A stretch of DNA of 64,000 nt from Hofstenia miamia (Eukaryota; Xenacoelomorpha; Acoela): positions 475,254 to 539,253 of the forward strand of contig SCFE01000052.1 in the NCBI GenBank assembly GCA_004352715.1, written 5' to 3'. The notes beneath the pieces are model-generated. The model did not search any database, was not told the DNA's origin, and saw only the letters and a program-made list of their open reading frames with translations. The position numbers and the translations under genes were made by a program. The first letter of the stretch is position 1. Each line of letters opens with the position of its first letter. Positions 46,480-59,559 of the stretch are shown here, piece after piece.

Positions 46480-49400
46480 TTATTTCGGTCGTGACACTGC
46501 CTGACCAGAGTTATGATTATTGGTGAGCACTGCTAGTATATTTGTGGTAATGGTCTGTACCTTAGTCAATGCAAAAATTAACTTCATTTTAGGAATTACT
46601 TTCGTGTTTGCAGAACTAGATTTTTAACACAGTTTTATCAAGGCATTCATCTAAAATACACTCAAGGAGCTTTAGCTTTAAACTCTATCATTAAGACTTC
46701 AATTATACATGTACAGTAGGAGTCACACCTTTTAACCTTTTTTAGAATTATTTATTTTACATGGCATCATAATACGAAACATATCAGTAATAGTAATTCA
46801 ATTTGAACTTCTAGAAAGGTCTCCCACCAACGGATTTGTAATTTTGCCTATATTTTGCCCATGAGCGTGCATCATTAATAAGAACAGCTTGATTATTGTT
46901 AAAAATTTATCATTTTATAATCCAATAACAGTTAGAATAGCCTATATTGTCTATTTCTCATTTCTTGTATTGCCACAATATTGACAACATTTTTGCTATT
47001 TACCCCTAAATGTTCAAGCAATTTTCTAAATCTGTGATTATTTCCTCAACATCACTTTAAGCTTCCATAACTCAAGAACAAAAATGATATAAAAAATGCC
47101 TTTTCTTAATCTAAAATATAAAATCCCATTAGATCGACCTCGTGTAAGTGCGGCTTTGGATGAAATCTCCAGTTCTAGAAATCTACAATAAATTGCTAAT
47201 GATTTTTAATGCCATTCACAAATATTTGGATTTGTGTAGTGAAAATTTTTGCATGCAGCCTATTACAAAAAATTGAAAATTTATAAATTACTATTTTTAC
47301 TATTTTGCATTAATTTAAAAAAAGTGTAATTTCCTTTTTATAGTAGAAGCTAAAAAATTGTATTCTAAATACACAAACCCTAAGCTGTAAGAGACTTGTA
47401 TGGATCACTCTATACAGCATGAAGAGGATAGAGGTGGAAGCAATAAGAACAACTAGACATACCAAAAAGTACTACATGGATCAGAATGAAAGAAAAGATT
47501 ACGCATAAATTATTAGTAATTGAATGTTGCTAAATACTAACTTGTCCAACTTGTGAAAAGTGATTTATTGTCAAGAAACCTAATAAAACACTGAAAAAAT
47601 GATTTTCATGCTCACTACACTGTTAGCAAATATCAAACATTCAGATATCTAAGCCTGTTTATTCTTTCAGACAATGTGATACTATAGTAACATCTGCAGC
47701 AACTAACTTCAGAAGTGGAGTACCAACTAAGTAATACATATAGTATAGTATGCTTTCGATGCTGAAAAATTTGAGGTGCGAGGCCAAAAATGGATGAAGT
47801 GGGATTTTAGTGGAATCTGAAATAACGATAAAGCTGAACTTAAATGAAGAATAATAAAACATATGCATCAAATTCAACAGGATAAAAGTTCAAATGCATA
47901 GACAATGAGATATGTTATATGTAGAAAAATGTTTTTTTCTTATTGTAGTGTATTGATATAATAACCCTCAACCACAGCTGCGTTACACGCACGTGATTTA
48001 ACAGTTAAACACTTGAATGAGTCTGTTCAGTACAGAACTTCTTAATTTGTGTACTCAATCATTACTAAGTTATTTGCAAGTTGTTTCATTAAATTAGGCT
48101 TGTTTCTTGATTATTCCAATACGATAGTTGTGTACCATCCTTATAGGAACCATTTGCCAAATTCCTTCTATTCTTAAATTTGAAAATGGCAATAGATTCT
48201 GTTGATTTTGGAATTCCGTGTGGAGTTGTGTCAAATTCAATCTATATATTTTTGTAGCCGAAAATATGTAAAAGTGCGATAAAACCCTTCCAATATACAT
48301 GAAAAAAAGTTATTTGAAGGTGACTAAATGAACATATCTTTAAAATTAAAAATCGATAACAATAAAATTATTCCAAAGAACAGTTGTCTAGCTACCGCTA
48401 TGGGACATTTTTAATATATTTCAACAATGGTTTCTGTCCAAATTGATATTCCGAGTGGAATGCATTGAAAAGATTTTGAAAGAGTGTGATTTTATTTGAA
48501 AATGTGTTTGATTTAAAAGTTCAATTCTATAGATCAGATGTATCGCCAACACCTACTTTGTCATTAAACAAAAGCAAATCTACAACAATATAATTCAAAG
48601 CTGGTGAAATAATTAGAAATTGAATTCACTACATCCAATATATATATATATATAAATATATATATGTATATGAAACTGTCCAATTTCGATTATGAATAAC
48701 ATTTTCTGTGCAATAAGTATTGTTTATGCATAATCAATGTAGATCTTTCGTCATCATTGATATGTTACTTAATTCATGTTGCCCTCAAACTTGCAATTGT
48801 ACGTTTATGTACATACATTCAACTGGATTTTTTATCTGTGAAGCCCAAAAAATATATTCATTCATTAATTAAAAATATGGGTTTCAACGCTATGGTTACA
48901 GAAAAATACTTAACATTATTGTCAAAATTATTGTTATTCACAAAGTCATAATATTGATTATTCTTTCTTTTCAAAACTATGACAATCAAGCATAAGACGT
49001 GATTATACAAAAAACCAGTCTGCAAAATGAAAATATCTCAGTATTTCTGCATATGTAATGAATTCAAATAATGTTTATTGAATTCAAGTGTGTGAAGTGA
49101 CTAGCAGACATGTTCAAATGAAAATTGATTTGATGTCAATATTCTCATGTTTTTAAAAACCAGAAATTGTTTTATACTACCATGACATTAATTACACTGA
49201 AGTAGAATGGTCTGTTCATTCTAAAAGAAAAATGCATAAGATTATAAAATTTGATTTTTATGATACGTGCACGATCTGTACCATGCAAACAATTACAAAA
49301 TATTTTATTGAGACATTCTCAAAACGTCTATAAAGCCTCTGGTACTTCAAGCGCTTTTCAATCTTTCTTTCACTTTTTAAGTAATTCTTCAATAGACCTC

Positions 49401-50580
49401 ATTGAAACACTACAAGAATCTCTTTAAGAGCTCCTCTGATCAATATTGAAGAATATTTTAAAAGATGCTGAAGCACAACTTTAATGAATACGAAAATCAA
49501 TTGCATAAATTTGGAAATTTGTCCAGATTTCACATATTAAATAATTTCCTACTTGCAAGAGCAAGAGTGTTTATTGCTTCTTTTCGCTAGGTCTTGATAA
49601 AAGTAGGCCTTAGCTTAGTACATCAACTGTGGCATATGGTGTGCACAAGCTCTTTAGCTTGGCATAGTATGCATGCAAAACTCCGACTGAATTTTCATGC
49701 TTTTTGTAAATATATATTGACAATATAGTCTGGATTCGAAACCTATTTTTTCAACAGTTTTCATGCGAAATGAGTTATATACAAACTTCTTATATATGAA
49801 AATATTCTGCGATTCTGCAATATAAAAATAAAAGGAAATATGTATATATTGAAATATACAATGAATTGTACTTTATAATTAAAACGCATTTACTCCCGAT
49901 AACATGAAACAACACGTCACATTTAATCATTGGGAGAATTTAATAGACTTCGGATTGATTTTTAAGAAACCGACATTGCATTTAGTTGAAAGATATAAAG
50001 CTTTTAATGGATGTCTAAAGTAAATTTTTCTTTCAAATATATCCCCAAAATAGTATTGTAATAGGTTTTATGACATTAGGGGCTCATTGGTAATGCATCA
50101 TTTAGAAAATAAGTTTATATTTCCTTGTTAACTAACATTTTATAGCTTTCTGTGTCGAATCAAACTTATCTATGATACAAAAATTATAAATGCCTACTCA
50201 ATCATTAAACATATACGTCTTTGAGACTTAGAGTATATCTAATCTCCCAAAAAGGTTTTCCTGATAGTGCATCAATAACAATTTTTTAGATCATTCTTAT
50301 TCAAAATTTTAAAAATCATTTAGTATTTGAATTTTGAATAACTTTATGAAGGCTTAATAACATGATATAAATTCAAGTAAAAAATGGGAAAACCTATAGG
50401 ATATCTAAGCATTTGTAGCCATTACTCCTTCTATGGTAGTATACAAGTCATCAGTATTCGACAAAAGCCAAAAGAAATATGTGGATTTATGGAATATCAT
50501 ATAAATAACTTTACAAGTTGCACAGGAAATTGACTACAGTAACACTTTACATCTCTAATATTCAAATCCTATGAAATCAC
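46480..50580. other. No gene recognised
   Basis: AT-rich sequence with a few short open frames (47659-47877, 48094-48300, 48757-48951) lacking domains. A short TATATA tract lies at about 48640-48668. Confidence 0.55.
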
Positions 50581-50592
50581 TACAGTTTTTTT

Positions 50593-50690
50593 CAAGGGTG
50601 GTGGAACGAATTTTTGGCTATGGGGGTGGAGACGTTCTAAAAATGTAAGTTTAGGGACTGCGATTGTCCTTTTTGTTCCCCACTGAAATT
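50593..50690 (+). repeat. Possible hAT-like end
   Basis: CAAGGGTGGTGGAACG and GGGGGTGGAGACG form a small GC-rich patch in AT-rich DNA. The style resembles solo transposon termini, but no partner or target duplication was found. Confidence 0.2.
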
Positions 50691-50699
50691 CTTTAAAAA

Positions 50700-51940
50700 G
50701 TTATATTGGAAATTACCCTGGATTGGGTTGTGTTATCACAAGGAAAAATATATATGTAAATTGAAAATGTTTAGTAACTTCAGTTGATAAACCCTTGCTG
50801 CAATTGTTGTAAAATCATTTAACTTTACATCTCAATTCAATTTTAAATTCAATTGTATTTCGTACAAATAGCACATCAGTCAGTTTTTGACATTTTTAAC
50901 AAAATGCCACTGCTTTGAAGTAAAGGACTTCTTTATCACTTAAATTGTTTTATATCGCGGCTAGATAACTAAAGTCCCTTCTATAAAAAATATTTGACTT
51001 TAATTAGTTTTCATTATCGCAAAAAGAAACAAAGAAATCAATTTATATTGGTCTCCTTTGCGAAGCCTTTCAAAGCATTTAATTTTAATCAATTAATTTT
51101 AAATTTGATTAAAGGTTTTGAATTTAATCCGAAGTTAAATGCTCAATTGTTATTCTATTTATAACCACGTCAAATGGGCGTTGGAAATATATGTTAATTA
51201 CTTACAGTGTTCTATTAATTGTATTCCACTTCTAAAAGTCTTTGCTAACATAGCAAAACTAATTCTGTGATAAAATTTTTATTTTTTTAGTTCTTAGGAA
51301 TTCTTTCTAGCTGATGTTTATAATTAATAATTTTATTGTATATACGCAGTAATTATTAGCCAATATCTTGAATAACACAATAAGGGTGACTGTGAGTGAT
51401 TTTACAGATACCGTTTAAAATTTTGACAATAGGAATTTCCAATTGTATAGGAATGAATTCTAGAGAAACCAAAAAAATTTATAACCTATTTTGATTGTTA
51501 GAAAGGCTGTGTATATTTAAATAGCAAAAACACTAGTCTGTTTTTATAGTATTTTTGGGTAAATAAAGAGATTGTACACGTGTTTTTGAAGATCTCATCA
51601 TTTGAAAAGTATTGCGAAAAATTTTTTCCAAGGGCTGCCTTTTAGCAGTTACTTAAGAAAGCGTGATAAAAACTTTTTGGTGTGGAAACTTTTTGGAAAA
51701 TTGAAAACTCTGCTTAGGTCAACTATTGAAAAAATCTAAACATTGAATCAAATAAATTCAACAAATAAAGTACTTAAAGAATTGAATTTTAATTCAGATA
51801 CTTTTTTAAACATAAAAAATTATGATATTTTAAAATAATTGAAGAAATTCACAATTTTATTTATATTTAGATATGCTCATAAAGCTTAGATAGTTTTCGA
51901 AAATGGAGATATAATAGGGATAAATAGGGGTGGGAGGGAG
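50700..51940. other. No gene recognised
   Basis: AT-rich; nothing found in either strand. Confidence 0.55.
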
Positions 51941-51951
51941 TGGGACAGCCA

Positions 51952-52001
51952 CCCTAGCTGTTTTGCTAAGAAATGTAATAGTTATGTTAACAGTTTTGTT
52001 A
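51952..52001 (+). repeat. 50-bp block identical to 58991-59040, ending at an N
   Basis: The block starts CCCTAGCTGTTTTGCTAAG and ends immediately before a single N (52002). The other copy starts immediately after a single N (58990). All 50 bases are identical. Exact identity of round length next to N characters points to an assembly or gap-filling artefact. Confidence 0.95.
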
Positions 52002-52002
52002 N

Positions 52003-52193
52003 GCTGCTAGAAATATTCAAGAAGGTTTCCTAACATACTGATACAATTACTTCACAATTGTTATTATTCACAAACTGATTAATTTCAAAATTCTTAAGAC
52101 AAAAGATTTTCAAATTATTTTTAAATGCTTAGCACCGTTAATTCGCATCTACAATATGTAATATTAAAATGCGAAAACATGTAAAGATGATAA
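52003..52193 (+). repeat. 191-bp duplication, copy 1, bounded by Ns
   Basis: This repeats at 52464-52654 (offset 461) with one mismatch in the CACAAACTGATT region. Copy 1 sits exactly between a single N (52002) and a 17-N gap (52194-52210), so it is probably an unmerged contig overlap. Confidence 0.95.
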
Positions 52194-52210
52194 NNNNNNN
52201 NNNNNNNNNN
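52194..52210. other. Assembly gap (17 N)
   Basis: The gap follows copy 1 of the 191-bp duplication and precedes a (TA)-rich stretch. Confidence 1.
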
Positions 52211-52463
52211 TATATATTTATACATATAGATTTATATACATATATATATATATATATACCTTTAATTAACCATTATTTACTGAATTTCAATTAGTGATGT
52301 TCTCATCTTGATTTTCTGAGATTTTGACTAGTTAAATGCAGGATAATGCAAAATAATAATAATAATTCAATATGTTGAGGTATCAATAATTTAACAATAC
52401 TTTCAAAGAATCGTTTGCATGGTGAGAGAATTTATTATGTTCCCTTTGATCCCAGAATATAAC

Positions 52464-52654
52464 GCTGCTAGAAATATTCAAGAAGGTTTCCTAACATACT
52501 GATACAATTACTTCACAATTGTTATTATTCACAAATTGATTAATTTCAAAATTCTTAAGACAAAAGATTTTCAAATTATTTTTAAATGCTTAGCACCGTT
52601 AATTCGCATCTACAATATGTAATATTAAAATGCGAAAACATGTAAAGATGATAA
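52464..52654 (+). repeat. 191-bp duplication, copy 2
   Basis: Near-identical to 52003-52193 and continuous with flanking sequence on both sides. This is probably the true locus. Confidence 0.95.
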
Positions 52655-52703
52655 GTTTGAATATGATGCAAAAACATGGGCATGTCAATTTGCCTACACA
52701 ACA

Positions 52704-52747
<44 letters not shown>

Positions 52748-52800
52748 ATAATTAGCAAAAAATCGCAAAGTAGTCACTATTTAGTTTTTAAATAACTCTG

Positions 52801-54046
52801 AGGCTAAGCGCGCACTGTTGATTATTTAATTTAACAACTAAATAATTTACAAATTAAATAGTTTATCAAAATTTTGTCAAGCGCGCACTAGTGATTTTTA
52901 ATCTGCTCAATCGTTCATTTTAGAATGGATTTCATTAAGACACAGCATGTCTTATGGCGTAAGGGACTATTCTAGATAGATTGTGTGAACATGAACACCC
53001 TAAGAATTTCTTTAATTACTTTCGAAGGAATGCGTAGTGTTTTGATCAATTACTGTAATTAGTTAGAATAACATTATTCAAATACAAATTTTTTTAATGA
53101 ATTTTTCTGTCTCATTGGTTAGAACCGTGCCATAGTTACAAGTGGCGTCACTGAGAGGGTGGGACCGCACCCGGCAATACAATTTCTTTATTCTGCAAAA
53201 ATAGAAATAAAACTTATTATAAGCAATTTAACAATTTTGGGGCCACAGGTTTAGAACATATCAAAATAACAAAATAATTTTAAAAATATAACAAAAAATT
53301 GAGCCTCAATATTAGAATGAAATCTTTAATAAGCAATTTTAGACTATGTTGGAGGTCTAATAGTTATAAATGTACAAAATGTTTAGTATGAAATATCTAG
53401 TATACACAAAGCGGTTAACACATAAATTTGGGAGTTTTGAGTTTGGGCAACGAATTGAAATTCCTCACCAGGCTCAACATTTACCATGACGCCAATGACA
53501 GTAACATGAAAAAATATCTGTTTGTGCATCTTCAAAATTTAAATCATAGCCTACATGTGCATTTAGGCTAAACAATGTCAAATGTTGTTTAAAATAAAAT
53601 AAAAGCGCTGGTATTTAATACACTGGTAATGATCTAAATTATAGATTGATTCTTTTTTCCAAGTCAATTAATTCAGTCCCATTTTCAAAAAACTCCTCTT
53701 CATAAAGCTATTGCAATAATTTTTTCCTTAAACTGCTTGTAAGAATAATCTTTTAACTATAAATTATAATTCGCGGCTCGCTTCTGAATGAATCAATGTC
53801 TCTCATTTTTATGAATGGATCAATTAATTAATTGCAGTGCGCGCACGTCTATTCAAAACACTATGTTCTATTTTATGCGCCAACAGTTTAGTCAACACGA
53901 AAATAGATCACGCAGGAATTTTTTTAATTTCTGTGATCATTAAATTTCTAGTGCACGTTGACGTAAAGAAAGCTCTGCGTTCTATTTTGTAAACTAAATA
54001 TTTTAGTTTTTACGTAAATTAAAAATCACTAGTGCGCGCGGCGCCT
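52801..54046. mobile_element. 1.25-kb terminal-inverted-repeat element, class unresolved
   Basis: The left end AGGCTAAGCGCGCACT and right end (reverse-complemented) AGGCGCCGCGCGCACT form imperfect inverted repeats of about 30 bp. An inner block starting GCGCGCACTAGTGATTTT (52881-52902) is a perfect 22-bp inverted match to 54018-54039, so the left side carries two copies of the terminal motif. More GTGCGCGCAC or GTGCACG motifs lie at about 53836 and 53950. No transposase was seen. Flanks (AACTCTG / AAAATAG) show no clear target duplication, so hAT versus Harbinger-type cannot be decided. Confidence 0.65.
53145..53180 (+). repeat. Possible nested hAT-like end
   Basis: AAGTGGCGTCACTGAGAGGG followed by ACCGCACCCGG is GC-rich inside the AT-rich interior of the 1.25-kb element. 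It looks like the terminus of another, nested transposon, with no partner found. Confidence 0.25.
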
Positions 54047-54059
54047 AAAATAGTTAAAT

Positions 54060-55180
54060 TAGTTGCTGTAAGAAGATTTCAGTTGTAAAATGGCTTTACA
54101 ATACATAATGAAGTCAAAGTGAAAAATCTAATAAACATCTAAAAACTTTTTTCCGGTTCCTAGTTACCTGAATGACAATAATGTAGTAGAGAAATTTATT
54201 GAGCTCAATAACCTGCACTATGTTAATATAAATGTATATAATTATGCAAAAGTTTTCTTTCTTAGTAGCATTTTGAATATGTTCGATCTTAAAGATAATA
54301 TCACTTAAATTAAATGAACGAAAAGAATGTTTAAAAATTTAACTTTAAAGCGTTGTAATAACCCACCACTAATAGAGTCTATCTGCTGCGAGTCTGAATA
54401 CGAGAATGAAACACACTATGCTATTGTGGACACTCTGAACTCTTACTTACTTTGGTTTATGAAAAAACTCCAAAGCGACACAGCCTCTACATAAACAAAT
54501 TGTTGCATCCCCTCTGCCCTACATAACACTTGAACAGCGATTACTCCTTTAGAATATATTTACATTGAAGGTTTCAAACACGAAAAATATGGAATAGAAA
54601 AAATTTTCTATAAATAACAATTTCATTGAAATTATCAAGTTATTTGGAAGTACATCTACCTGCTAGTGTATTTGCTGAATCAGCAATAAAGGCAAACACA
54701 AATGCTTTACGGTCATTTTCATCGATTTTCGCTTTTCTAGTGTTAAAGTCTGGTTATATATTTTTTCGAATGTTGGAAATCAATTAACGTTCTTGCCTGT
54801 GAAACATTAAGATTAAGATATCTAACATTTAGCTGAAGCAATAGCTTTAGGCTGGAAAGCATAATGCGCAAAGCAAGGCTTGCTGTACTGTACATTGGCT
54901 TGTTGGAATGGATATGTTAAAGCATCTTAACACTATTTTAGCATTTGTGTATATTTTGGAAAATTATTACTTGCAATAATAAATGATATTATTATTAATT
55001 GTTGCAATTTAAGTTATTTCATCTCTATTCAATTGAACAACACATTATGAAAATGCAAATATGCTAGCAATAAACATAAATCAGAAGTAACACACATTTG
55101 ATAAGTAATTGAAACGCTGTTTTATAAAAAGCTTGTTTTAAAAATGTTAGTACTTGGCACTGTTTTAATAAATAGCATTT
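54060..55180. other. No gene recognised
   Basis: AT-rich; nothing recognisable. Confidence 0.55.
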
Positions 55181-55189
55181 CTGTAGAAG

Positions 55190-55330
55190 GTCGCACCGAG
55201 TGTACTTCTTCATGATGATTAAAATTTTGGCAAGGGCCTCCCCCATGATCATGGGTGGTCACGCATTGGATCGGGTCGCATCGGATCAACTTTTCGTCGG
55301 CTCCGCGTCGTATGAGGTGGAAGATTTTTT
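55190..55330. repeat. GC-rich patch with GGATCGGGTCGCATCGGATC motif
   Basis: A local GC-rich block with repeated GGATC/GGGTC elements (55267-55290). It resembles the interior of hAT-like ends elsewhere in the window, but with no clear terminus. Confidence 0.3.
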
Positions 55331-55839
55331 CTTGAAATCGGATTATGTGAATAACGTTGACATTAATTACTGATTGCATGCATAGATTTTGACCTTACAT
55401 TAAACGATGTGGTAAATGTGTAACTGTTTTCTCACATTGCAACTAATGTATAGCAAATCATTTAGTTTTTCACTACTGGTTAGATAGCTATATGTGAAAA
55501 CACAGATATTTTTTGTTTACTTTGATGACATGTTGCCAACCAAATCTGTATTGAGATTATTGATGTAAGCTGCATTAAACACTTACCTGAGTTCCATAAA
55601 ACATATTTTTTTCAGACATTAGCCTGCTCCATCAAACTTTTTGTCATGGTAAGAGATCGATATCTGCTTGGAGCACAAGCTAGATTCATAGATCATCAGA
55701 AGCTAATCTGAAGATATTTGTATTCTTACTATTATTATACTATGTTCTACCATTTAATTGAATTCATTTTGTTAGCTTTAGTTCTTGAATTGGTCCTCGG
55801 CACATCAAATAAATTCTTGAGCAAATAGAGTTCAGTTGG

Positions 55840-55921
55840 ATCCAATTTTGGAAATCGGGTTGGCTCGGGTCTACATATCATTTGGATAGGGTAGAAAATG
55901 TTTAACACGTTTCCAGGCCTG
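55840..55921 (-). repeat. hAT-like end (CAGGCCTGGAAACGTG type)
   Basis: From 55921 leftward the minus strand begins CAGGCCTGGAAACGTGTT and continues to CCCGAGCCAACCCGA, the same motif style as the cluster at 16.32-16.44 kb. No opposite end was found. Confidence 0.4.
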
Positions 55922-55929
55922 ACTATGAT

Positions 55930-57490
55930 ACAATATAGTAATAAAAAAGTAGAGCGTCTCTCTTTTTGAATATGAATAATTCTTTAAAATTGTTATTCAA
56001 ATTTCTTAGCAGCCTTTTGAATTATTTAGAATGTCTTAAATGCAATGACATGAATACAACTTTTTGAGAAAATATTGCCTTATTGCATTTCCATTTCTAT
56101 CAGGTCAATCCAAGCTAAAATTGTCTCACATTTGAAAAGCATACAAAGTTACAAGGATACGTTGAAAGTGAAACCAACGAATATAAGGGGCATCTCGCAA
56201 TTACTTTTTCTGTATACGAGGGCATTTTACTGCTCATTTCCCTATTAACTGAAAGGAGGAATTAACTTATTTGCGTTTCAAGATCACCATTTTAAGAAAC
56301 CTAATTCATTTTGCTTTGAATCGCCTTCAGTTTTCGTTTCAACTATCGGTAATTGTGATTAAATAAACCTGAATGAAATTATTAAAAGTTTGATTTTCTT
56401 GAGGCACAATTGCTTTGACTGATCGGGAAACGGGGAAGTAAGCTACTTTTTGAAAAAAAATTTCTCAACAGTGAGACGCACAAAGGAATGCTTAAGAATT
56501 TTCTTTACGATTTTCTTACCGCCTTGCTGCCAAGAATTCATAAAAATGCATTTTGGAGAATAACTTCCTCTTTCAAGAGACATTTTGAAGCCAAAATTTT
56601 GGTCGGCTAAAAGAGACATACGACATTCATGTAAATTCAAAAATGAAAGTTTTACCTAGATTTTAAATGTAAAAGTATAAGGGCTAAGCTGTACAGTTTG
56701 TTCTTCAATAAAAATAATTATCAGCGTTTAAATCAGATAATAAAAGTTTACTTTTAAAATTGTTCTATAAATCTATTAGTGTTCGTCACCTTAATGATTT
56801 TAGATGATCCACGATCCCACTAATCCCATCTAATTTTTTACCCAAACCCCAGGGTATGGTTGGCACGTATGTCATCCTATCAATATGATCATCCATGAAT
56901 AAATTTAGCCTGTAGGTTCTATAACATTTGGAATCATTATTCCATTGTTTAATATATAAAAAACTGCTTTAAAATTGTCGTTGTTACAGGATAGTTCATG
57001 AAATCATGAGTTGAAAAACGTGTATGTCAGGTCTAGATCGGAAACAAATCTTAAATATTGTACTAAAAGTAAATATTATTTTAAAAACACAATATCTCAT
57101 CTAAGGCCTCAGAGAAAATGTACAAAAATTAATTTAATAATACATTACATTATGTAGATACACTTTTGAACCTGTCTCTTATACAAAAGCTTGATATTAT
57201 TGTGTAGTTACAGCTTTCATGCAAATGGCTTCAAACTTCATAAAATTCATGAATTTGAAATGGCAATGGCATGATTCAGCTATAAATCCAAATAATACAT
57301 AAATTTATAATTCCTGCTTTAAGGCACCAATGTGTTTATTTTGGCAGAATGTCTGTAATTCAATTGTTACAATTCATTGCAAAATTGATTTTAAGAGCAG
57401 CACAAAGGCAATACAGCCGACTACATTCAATATAAATTTTAGTGCAGAAACTACATAGTGTAGTCTAGACAAGGCTTCACTATCATGCTA
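55930..57490. other. No gene recognised
   Basis: AT-rich; open frame 56443-56640 on the minus strand without a domain. Confidence 0.5.
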
Positions 57491-57519
57491 AATCTCCATA
57501 TATATATATATATATATAT

Positions 57520-57736
57520 NNNNNNNNNNNNNNNNNNNNNNNNNNNNNNNNNNNNNNNNNNNNNNNNNNNNNNNNNNNNNNNNNNNNNNNNNNNNNNNNN
57601 NNNNNNNNNNNNNNNNNNNNNNNNNNNNNNNNNNNNNNNNNNNNNNNNNNNNNNNNNNNNNNNNNNNNNNNNNNNNNNNNNNNNNNNNNNNNNNNNNNNN
57701 NNNNNNNNNNNNNNNNNNNNNNNNNNNNNNNNNNNN
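57520..57736. other. Assembly gap (217 N) inside a (TA)n tract
   Basis: TA repeats occur on both edges (57498-57519 and 57737-57757), so the gap was caused by the microsatellite. Open frames running across it are artefacts. Confidence 1.
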
Positions 57737-57759
57737 TATATATATATATATATATAAAC

Positions 57760-58950
57760 CCGACTGAAAAATATGTTCCATAAATATTTTCATAGTATTA
57801 AGTATGAACCGTGAGTGTGTATTGCGAATTCCCAATATTTTTTGCAGAAAAGCTTGAATTTTTATTTGTGTAACGTATGAGTGTATTACACAAAAAACTG
57901 AGAAGACTAATTATTTTTTTGCCCTAAGTTCACTAACAATGAAATTACTTATATTTTATATTACCTTTTTAACAATAATTTTTTCAGTTTTACGTGAAAC
58001 TAAAGGAAGAGTTTCATATGAATGTTTTGAGGAATTTGCTTTATCATTCACACTTAGAAAGTATCTGAACGTTTTCCATTCTCGATACTTGCCTCTTAAT
58101 GCGGAAGTCAGTGCTAGAATTTTATACGATTAATGTTGACATAGTTTTTGTTTGAAGACTTGATACACTGCTTTCAATGAAAATTTGCCTGATATCAAGA
58201 AGAAACTAGCAGCACAAATTCGTTTAGAGAACAACCTTGTAATCTGCTGAGCATAGTTTTGTTGAGACTTCTGCAATTACAAAGTAAACTCATCCAAAGA
58301 AATCTTGGCCCCATACATTTTCCTACTCGTGAAAGAACTGTGAGGTGGGTATGAACAGCAGAAGTTGTTTGAATGCAGGGCTTTGTCTGAACCAAGCGAA
58401 CAGGAACTTCATCTTAAAAGAGCACTTTACTCAAATGCTTCATTGTCAGTTTGCTTCTATATGGCACACAATAGTTTTCTATTCGTCTTCATCTCAGTTA
58501 AACTAATATTGCTAAATTGTCAACAGTTTGATATTTTTAGTCTCTTCAACGTTTTGAGTAGGGGATACTTTGCCACTCTAACCCTAATTAAATGAGGTAT
58601 ATTTTAAAATCTATCACGATTTGTTCAATAAAATTTCAAAATATAGTAACATCCACTAATGAAGATATCCAAAACTCAGAAATAACACCGGATAATAGTC
58701 TTTATTTCACTAATGTTAAGACAGAATAATGCAGGTAAAAAGCACAACAAATTCGGTGATAAGATAATAACTATTCCAGCTTGATTGTGTTTAGTTTTCA
58801 TGCTGAAAAAATAATTATGATTAGCATTCCTTATGAAAAAATTATTTGTTCATTAAAAACATGCAAATCTTTAAAAAATTGCATAGCATTTGCAAACAAT
58901 TTTTGGAAATTAAAGAATTTTTCAAAGAAAGTGATTCTTTCTGCTTTTTT
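57760..58950. other. No gene recognised
   Basis: AT-rich with scattered short open frames (57939-58133, 58195-58395, 58365-58595) and no recognisable domain. Confidence 0.5.
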
Positions 58951-58955
58951 CTATA

Positions 58956-58958
<3 letters not shown>

Positions 58959-58989
<31 letters not shown>
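58959..58989. repeat. (TA)n microsatellite ending at an N
   Basis: The TA tract stops at the single N (58990), after which the 50-bp block shared with 51952-52001 begins. A second TA tract follows at 59058-59088. Confidence 0.95.
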
Positions 58990-58990
58990 N

Positions 58991-59040
58991 CCCTAGCTGT
59001 TTTGCTAAGAAATGTAATAGTTATGTTAACAGTTTTGTTA
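58991..59040 (+). repeat. 50-bp block identical to 51952-52001
   Basis: This starts directly after the N at 58990 and matches 51952-52001 at all 50 positions. Which locus is genuine cannot be told from the window. Confidence 0.95.
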
Positions 59041-59054
59041 TTTTTCAAACACTC

Positions 59055-59090
<36 letters not shown>

Positions 59091-59352
59091 TTGTCATACT
59101 AATATAGGAATTTCAATATTTGCTTGGCTTGATGCAATTCTACAGTTAAATGAATTTGTCTAGTTTGTTTTCAATATAAATTAGAAAGATTTGCAGTTAT
59201 GACAAATAATGCGTAATCTATCCCTCACTCTTTTATTATGGCTATTATTTGATAGTTTATAAACATAGTTTTGCATAATACTTTCACTATGAAAATGACA
59301 GAAAATGAAGAAAGAATAAATTACTATAGTAGATACATTTGTGGAATATGTC

Positions 59353-59402
59353 TTTGCAGCCCAAGTTGGGCACGGTTGGGCACTACTCAACTTGCACCAC
59401 TG
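59353..59402 (-). repeat. hAT-like end (CAGTGGTGCAAGTTGAG type)
   Basis: From 59402 leftward the minus strand starts CAGTGGTGCAAGTTGAGTAG and then repeats GTGCCCAAC twice. Short repeats behind a CAGTG terminus fit a hAT end. No partner was found. Confidence 0.4.
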
Positions 59403-59559
59403 CTAATATTAACTAACTTCAATCACTAGTTAAGTCGTTCGTTAACAATGCTGCCATTGTAAAATTTAAATAACTTTAAAACTTGCTTCACAAATCGAAA
59501 GCGCTTGAGTAATTTACAATTTGCTATTTTATTGTTAGTATATATAATGACGTTGCATG

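Noticed and set aside
57485-57835. Open frames across 57.5-57.8 kb
   Set aside because: They consist of Ns and (TA)n repeat translated as Tyr-Ile.
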